64,000 nucleotides of DNA from Litoribaculum gwangyangense (GTDB lineage Bacteria; Bacteroidota; Bacteroidia; Flavobacteriales; Flavobacteriaceae), in contig NZ_BAABJW010000001.1 in NCBI RefSeq assembly GCF_039543505.1, forward strand, positions 372,001-436,000. The letters are read 5' to 3'. Shown here in pieces: positions 60,557 through 64,000 of the stretch (within the stretch, counting starts at the first letter, position 1; each line of letters opens with the position of its first letter). The position numbers and the translations under genes are program-made. The notes below the pieces were generated by a model, which worked only from the letters and a program-made list of their open reading frames with translations, was not told the origin of the DNA and made no database searches.

Positions 60557-61603
60557 TTAAAAATTTTCGTTAAATAAATCCAATTTCTTCAACCAAGCTG
60601 TTTTTCGTTCCAACAAGAAAATATCCAATAACAAAAAGAAAATGCCAAAAGCTAAAAACCATTGAAATTGATCTTTAAAATCGGCGAATTGCTTCGCTTC
60701 AAACTCGGTTTTATCCATGGTGTTTAATATTTCCCTGATGTTTTCAACCACCTCATTAGTGTTTTTACCATTTAAATAAGCACCGTTGGCTGATTGAGCT
60801 ATGTTTTTAAGGGTATCCTCATTTAATTTGGTAATTACGGTCTCCCCTTGATTGTCTTTTTTATAGTTTAACACAATCCCATTTCTTTTTTCTGGTATTG
60901 GCCCTCCTTTAACATCACCTACACCTATAGTGAAAATTCTAATGCCCTCATTATGGGCTTCTTCTGCAACAGAGGCTGCTTCATCACTGTGGTCTTCCCC
61001 ATCTGAAATAATGATAAGCACTCGATTGGTTTGCTCTTCATCATCAAAATACGTTTTAGCCAATTTAATGGCCTCATTTATAGCTGTCCCTTGTGAAGAT
61101 AACATATCCGTATTCATGCTTTGTAAAAACATTTTTGCTGATGCGTAATCTGTTGTAATGGGCAATTGTGGAAATGCTTTTCCTGCATAAGCAATAATAC
61201 CTACACGATCGCTTGCTAGATTGTTAATGATTTGAGTAACGAGTTGTTTTGACTTTTCAAGACGATTCGGTGCGATATCTTCAGCCAACATACTTTTGGA
61301 AACATCAACAGCAAAAACGATATCAACTCCTTCACGCTTTACAGTTTCCAATTTGGTTCCTATTTTAGGGTTTACCAATGCAATGGTTAAACACAGAAAT
61401 GCCAAACACAAAACAATGATTTTTAATACCGATTTAAATACGGATTTATTAGGACTCAATCTTTTAAGAAGCGACTTATCTGCAAATTTACTTTGCGCTC
61501 TATATTTCCAAAATTGAAGTGCCAAAAAGATTAGGATGATTACTGGAATAATCACTAAAGCCCAAAACCATATTTTCTCTTCTAATTGATATAATTGATT
61601 CAT
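60557..61603 (-). CDS. batB: BatB, von Willebrand factor A domain membrane protein
   Basis: 348 residues. Two N-terminal helices (EEKIWFWALVIIPVIILIFLALQF; KSVLKIIVLCLAFLCLTIALV), then a VWA domain with the MIDAS motif FAVDVSKSMLAEDIAPNR (DxSxS), IIISDGEDHSD and, at the C-terminus, a last membrane helix (WFLAFGIFFLLLDIFLL). Divalent-metal-dependent adhesion partner of BatA, downstream by 11 bases. Confidence 0.92.
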   Translation of the reverse strand: MNQLYQLEEKIWFWALVIIPVIILIFLALQFWKYRAQSKFADKSLLKRLSPNKSVFKSVLKIIVLCLAFLCLTIALVNPKIGTKLETVKREGVDIVFAVDVSKSMLAEDIAPNRLEKSKQLVTQIINNLASDRVGIIAYAGKAFPQLPITTDYASAKMFLQSMNTDMLSSQGTAINEAIKLAKTYFDDEEQTNRVLIIISDGEDHSDEAASVAEEAHNEGIRIFTIGVGDVKGGPIPEKRNGIVLNYKKDNQGETVITKLNEDTLKNIAQSANGAYLNGKNTNEVVENIREILNTMDKTEFEAKQFADFKDQFQWFLAFGIFFLLLDIFLLERKTAWLKKLDLFNENF

Positions 61604-61614
61604 TAATCTTTTTT

Positions 61615-62622
61615 TTACACAAAACTTCTAAAAACCGTATAGCGCAACAGCAATTCCAAAAGCAACAAAATGCCAGCTAAAAGTACCAATGGGCGATACT
61701 TTTCTTCGTAATTGTAAAACTTAAATTCTTCAATTTCTGTCTTTTCAAGTTTATTTATTTCTTTATATATTTCTTCTAATTTTTTATTATTCGTGGCTCT
61801 AAAATATTTACCGCCTGTCGCGTCTGCAATTTCTTTCAGTAAGGTTTCGTCTATTTCAACTTGACTTCGTCCATATTGGAAATTACCTGTTCTGGGATCA
61901 ATCGCTATAGGAGTTAATGCCATTCCATTTGTTCCTAAGCCTATAGTATATACCTTGATACCGTATTCAACAGCTAATTCACTTGCAATTTTTGGATCTA
62001 TGAATCCTGAATTATTGACTCCATCGGTTAATAGAATAATAACCTTACTGGTCGCTTTACTATCTTTTAAGCGGTTTACAGCAGTTGCCAACCCCATGCC
62101 AATGGCTGTACCACCTTCAATAATAGTGTTGTACCTAATGGAACTTAACGAACGTAAAACTATGGCTTTATCACTTGTGATTGGTGTTTTTGTATAACTT
62201 TCTCCTGCATATTCCACCAAGCCAATTCTATCATTGGGTCTGCCTTTTATAAAATCTGAAGCGACTTCTTTAAGTGCCTCCAATCTATTTGGTGATAAAT
62301 CTTTTGCTAGCATACTAGCTGAGACATCAATAGCCATAACAATATCAATACCTCTGGTTGTTTTTGTTTTTGTTGACACATCAACGGTTTGAGGTCTTGC
62401 TAGTGCCATTATTAATAACACTAAAGCTGTAAGACGAAGTATAAATAATAAATGTCTTAATTTTGGCAACCAAGAATTGGTTATCTTAAAACCTTTTAAA
62501 CTTGATATTTTAAGTTCTGCTGTTTGTTTTTTATTTTTAAAAACATACCACAAAATGGCCAGTGGTAGTGCCAATAGCAACCAGAAAAATTCTTTGTTTA
62601 CAAAATCTATTCCTTCAAGCAT
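61615..62622 (-). CDS. batA: BatA, von Willebrand factor A domain membrane protein
   Basis: 335 residues, same architecture as BatB: two N-terminal helices (FFWLLLALPLAILWYVF; LLFILRLTALVLLIMAL), a VWA domain with MAIDVSASMLAKDLSPNR (MIDAS) and IILLTDGVNNSGF, and a C-terminal helix. BatA and BatB are paralogues. The ATG at 62620-62622 overlaps the previous stop by one base (TAATG), so it is translationally coupled to the upstream gene. Confidence 0.92.
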   Translation of the reverse strand: MLEGIDFVNKEFFWLLLALPLAILWYVFKNKKQTAELKISSLKGFKITNSWLPKLRHLLFILRLTALVLLIMALARPQTVDVSTKTKTTRGIDIVMAIDVSASMLAKDLSPNRLEALKEVASDFIKGRPNDRIGLVEYAGESYTKTPITSDKAIVLRSLSSIRYNTIIEGGTAIGMGLATAVNRLKDSKATSKVIILLTDGVNNSGFIDPKIASELAVEYGIKVYTIGLGTNGMALTPIAIDPRTGNFQYGRSQVEIDETLLKEIADATGGKYFRATNNKKLEEIYKEINKLEKTEIEEFKFYNYEEKYRPLVLLAGILLLLELLLRYTVFRSFV

Positions 62623-64000
62623 TATCTATCTGGTTTTTTAAGTTCAATAGAATTTATGATGCGCTGCATAATCTCGTCGGCATAAATATCGTCTTGTCTC
62701 CAACTCAAAATAATTTGCTGAATCACTTTATTGCTACTTATAAAGCTTAATAACGTATATTTTCCTTTAACATATTTCTCACTGCTTTCTAAGGGATAAT
62801 CCAAAGTGCCATGAGTTTTGACTCCCTCTGCACCATTTGGTGTTGTGAATTTTTCGTTTTTGGTTAATATATTTTTAGCCCCTCTACTCTCAATGGTTTT
62901 TAAATTACCTTCAATAGCTTGATTAATATCTAAACTATCTTGAGCCTGAACAAGTACCGTATTGGATACTACTATTGTAATTCTGGCCTTTTGTTCAAAA
63001 CCAAATGTGTTTACTTTCATTTGACCTTGCAATTCGTTGGGGATTGGAGTTTCTATTCTTTTTAAAACTTCAGGTGTACTAATTGTTATGGGTGGAAAAC
63101 CATAATCACTAGATACCCAATCGCCTTCTAAAAGTTCTTTGCTTTGGTGCCCAATGATGGTGTCTTTTACATAATTAAAACCATATTTTATGGAAAAGCC
63201 AACAATGGTAGCAGCAATTAAAAACAAGCTTAATGCAACCGTTAGAATTATTTTGTTGCGCTTCTTTTTACGCTCCAATTCTTCTCTATACTTCGCGTCA
63301 AGAAGCTTTTCTTCCTCGGTTGGCTCGGGTAAAGCTTCTTTTACATGATCTATCTCCACATCAATGGTATCACGGTCAATTTTTGCCAACTCAATGTCTG
63401 GGGCAGATTTTGCGAATTTTACTAAATCGGCACGTTTTAATATACTTTCTAAGTTTTTAATATCGTCATTGCTTAAATCGACCTGATTACCCTCTTTTAA
63501 TAATTTTAATCGGCCTATAAGCTCATCGGTAGTGCTTTCTAAAGCTCTATCATAAACCTTTTCATCTAGATATTTCCTAATGATAAACGTCAGATCAGAA
63601 TAATAATCTTTTAAATTTTCGTTCTCTAAATAATGGCTTTCATCTAGTTTTTTTAGGGCCAGTTTAGCTCTGTCATAAGGTGGTAATAAGGCTATTTGTT
63701 CTTGCTCGGTTAATGGTTTTTTTCGCCATATAAACCAATATATTAAAAAGGCTATAACACCTATAATTAGAAGGATTATGAGAAGATATTTCCACCAATT
63801 GCTCGATGGTTTTTCAACATCAATAATTGGTTTTATTTCATACAGGCCTTGTTTTGTGGTATCTACTGCAATATTGTTAACTTCAACTTTCAGAGAATCG
63901 GTGAAAAAAGTTTTATCCCCAACTATAATTTTTTGTTTAGGTATGGTATATTTTCCGGAATCGAACTGAGTTAAACCGTATTTTTTAATTAGGTTGTATT
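62622..64000 (-). CDS. Bat-operon membrane protein, N-terminus beyond window edge
   Basis: About 459 residues visible, cut at base 64000. The frame has no stop across 62622-64000; an apparent start at 63389 is a TTG inside it (residues IELAKIDRD run through), so this is one longer gene. An extracytoplasmic N-terminal part (YGLTQFDSGKYTIPKQKII) is followed by a membrane helix (WWKYLLIILLIIGVIAFLIY), a helical cytoplasmic domain (PPYDRAKLALKKLDESHYLE), a second helix (RNKIILTVALSLFLIAATIV) and a C-terminal domain of about 170 residues. BatD-like proteins occupy this position in flavobacteria. The stop overlaps batA. Confidence 0.75.
   Translation of the reverse strand, partial: YNLIKKYGLTQFDSGKYTIPKQKIIVGDKTFFTDSLKVEVNNIAVDTTKQGLYEIKPIIDVEKPSSNWWKYLLIILLIIGVIAFLIYWFIWRKKPLTEQEQIALLPPYDRAKLALKKLDESHYLENENLKDYYSDLTFIIRKYLDEKVYDRALESTTDELIGRLKLLKEGNQVDLSNDDIKNLESILKRADLVKFAKSAPDIELAKIDRDTIDVEIDHVKEALPEPTEEEKLLDAKYREELERKKKRNKIILTVALSLFLIAATIVGFSIKYGFNYVKDTIIGHQSKELLEGDWVSSDYGFPPITISTPEVLKRIETPIPNELQGQMKVNTFGFEQKARITIVVSNTVLVQAQDSLDINQAIEGNLKTIESRGAKNILTKNEKFTTPNGAEGVKTHGTLDYPLESSEKYVKGKYTLLSFISSNKVIQQIILSWRQDDIYADEIMQRIINSIELKKPDR

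Noticed and set aside
1..64000. CRISPR arrays, insertion sequences, prophage or integrase genes
   Set aside because: No regularly spaced direct repeats, transposase, integrase or phage structural genes were seen.

Overview
This 64 kb window is a chromosomal segment of a marine-type member of the Flavobacteriaceae (Bacteroidota). The evidence is low GC content, genes that mostly lack Shine-Dalgarno sites, promoters of the TAnnTTTG type, a type IX secretion (T9SS) sorting domain on a metalloprotease, a PID-CTERM/exosortase locus, a Bat (aerotolerance) operon, and many flavobacterial families (DUF4199, DUF4286, DUF6428, DUF2490). No prophage, insertion sequence, CRISPR array or rRNA operon is visible. 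There is one tRNA gene, tRNA-Leu(CAA).

Layout. 1-10.5 kb is a nitrogen-assimilation island: a porin, two ammonium transporters and a PII protein on the minus strand, divergent from gltB-gltD (glutamate synthase) on the plus strand. The divergent region carries a duplicated 17-bp operator-like motif. 10.5-16.6 kb holds fructose-1,6-bisphosphatase, an acetyltransferase, aspartate kinase, a two-domain OlsF-like aminolipid acyltransferase and a small ars cluster (arsR, DUF6428, arsC) with no arsenite pump. 16.7-27.5 kb is mostly minus-strand housekeeping and small genes: TM2 protein, TauE/SafE, two VOC proteins, DUF1801, DUF4199, a membrane-tethered LuxR-type regulator, a D-2-hydroxyacid dehydrogenase, mgtE, rsmA, a large TPR protein and serS. 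Three short interspersed repeats lie in 15.7-21.4 kb, one of them in frame inside the dehydrogenase gene. 27.6-35.2 kb holds an HTTM membrane protein, ribF, a secreted reprolysin-like protease, pth, rplY, prs and the tRNA.

35.4-43 kb holds a DsbD-type reductase, a class-V aminotransferase, a lipoprotein FGE-type enzyme, yicC, gmk and nadD. 43.2-44.9 kb is a compact exosortase locus: two very small PID-CTERM substrates, each preceded by a matching leader ORF whose stop overlaps the substrate start codon, then the exosortase and a small membrane partner. 45-49.6 kb holds a lipoprotein, gpsA, pheS and cvpA. 49.6-56.4 kb is an inorganic-carbon-type cluster with two SulP transporters, two beta-carbonic anhydrases, a UspA protein and a DUF2490 protein; a 10-bp-arm palindrome lies around the apparent promoter at its head. 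56.4-64 kb is the Bat operon (BatA, B, C, D, E plus one extra secreted protein), entering from the right edge through a gene cut by the window.

Most likely sources of new biology: the exosortase locus with its leader ORFs and opposite-composition substrates, the duplicated nitrogen-island motif, the palindrome heading the SulP/carbonic anhydrase genes, and the repeat that became protein-coding.
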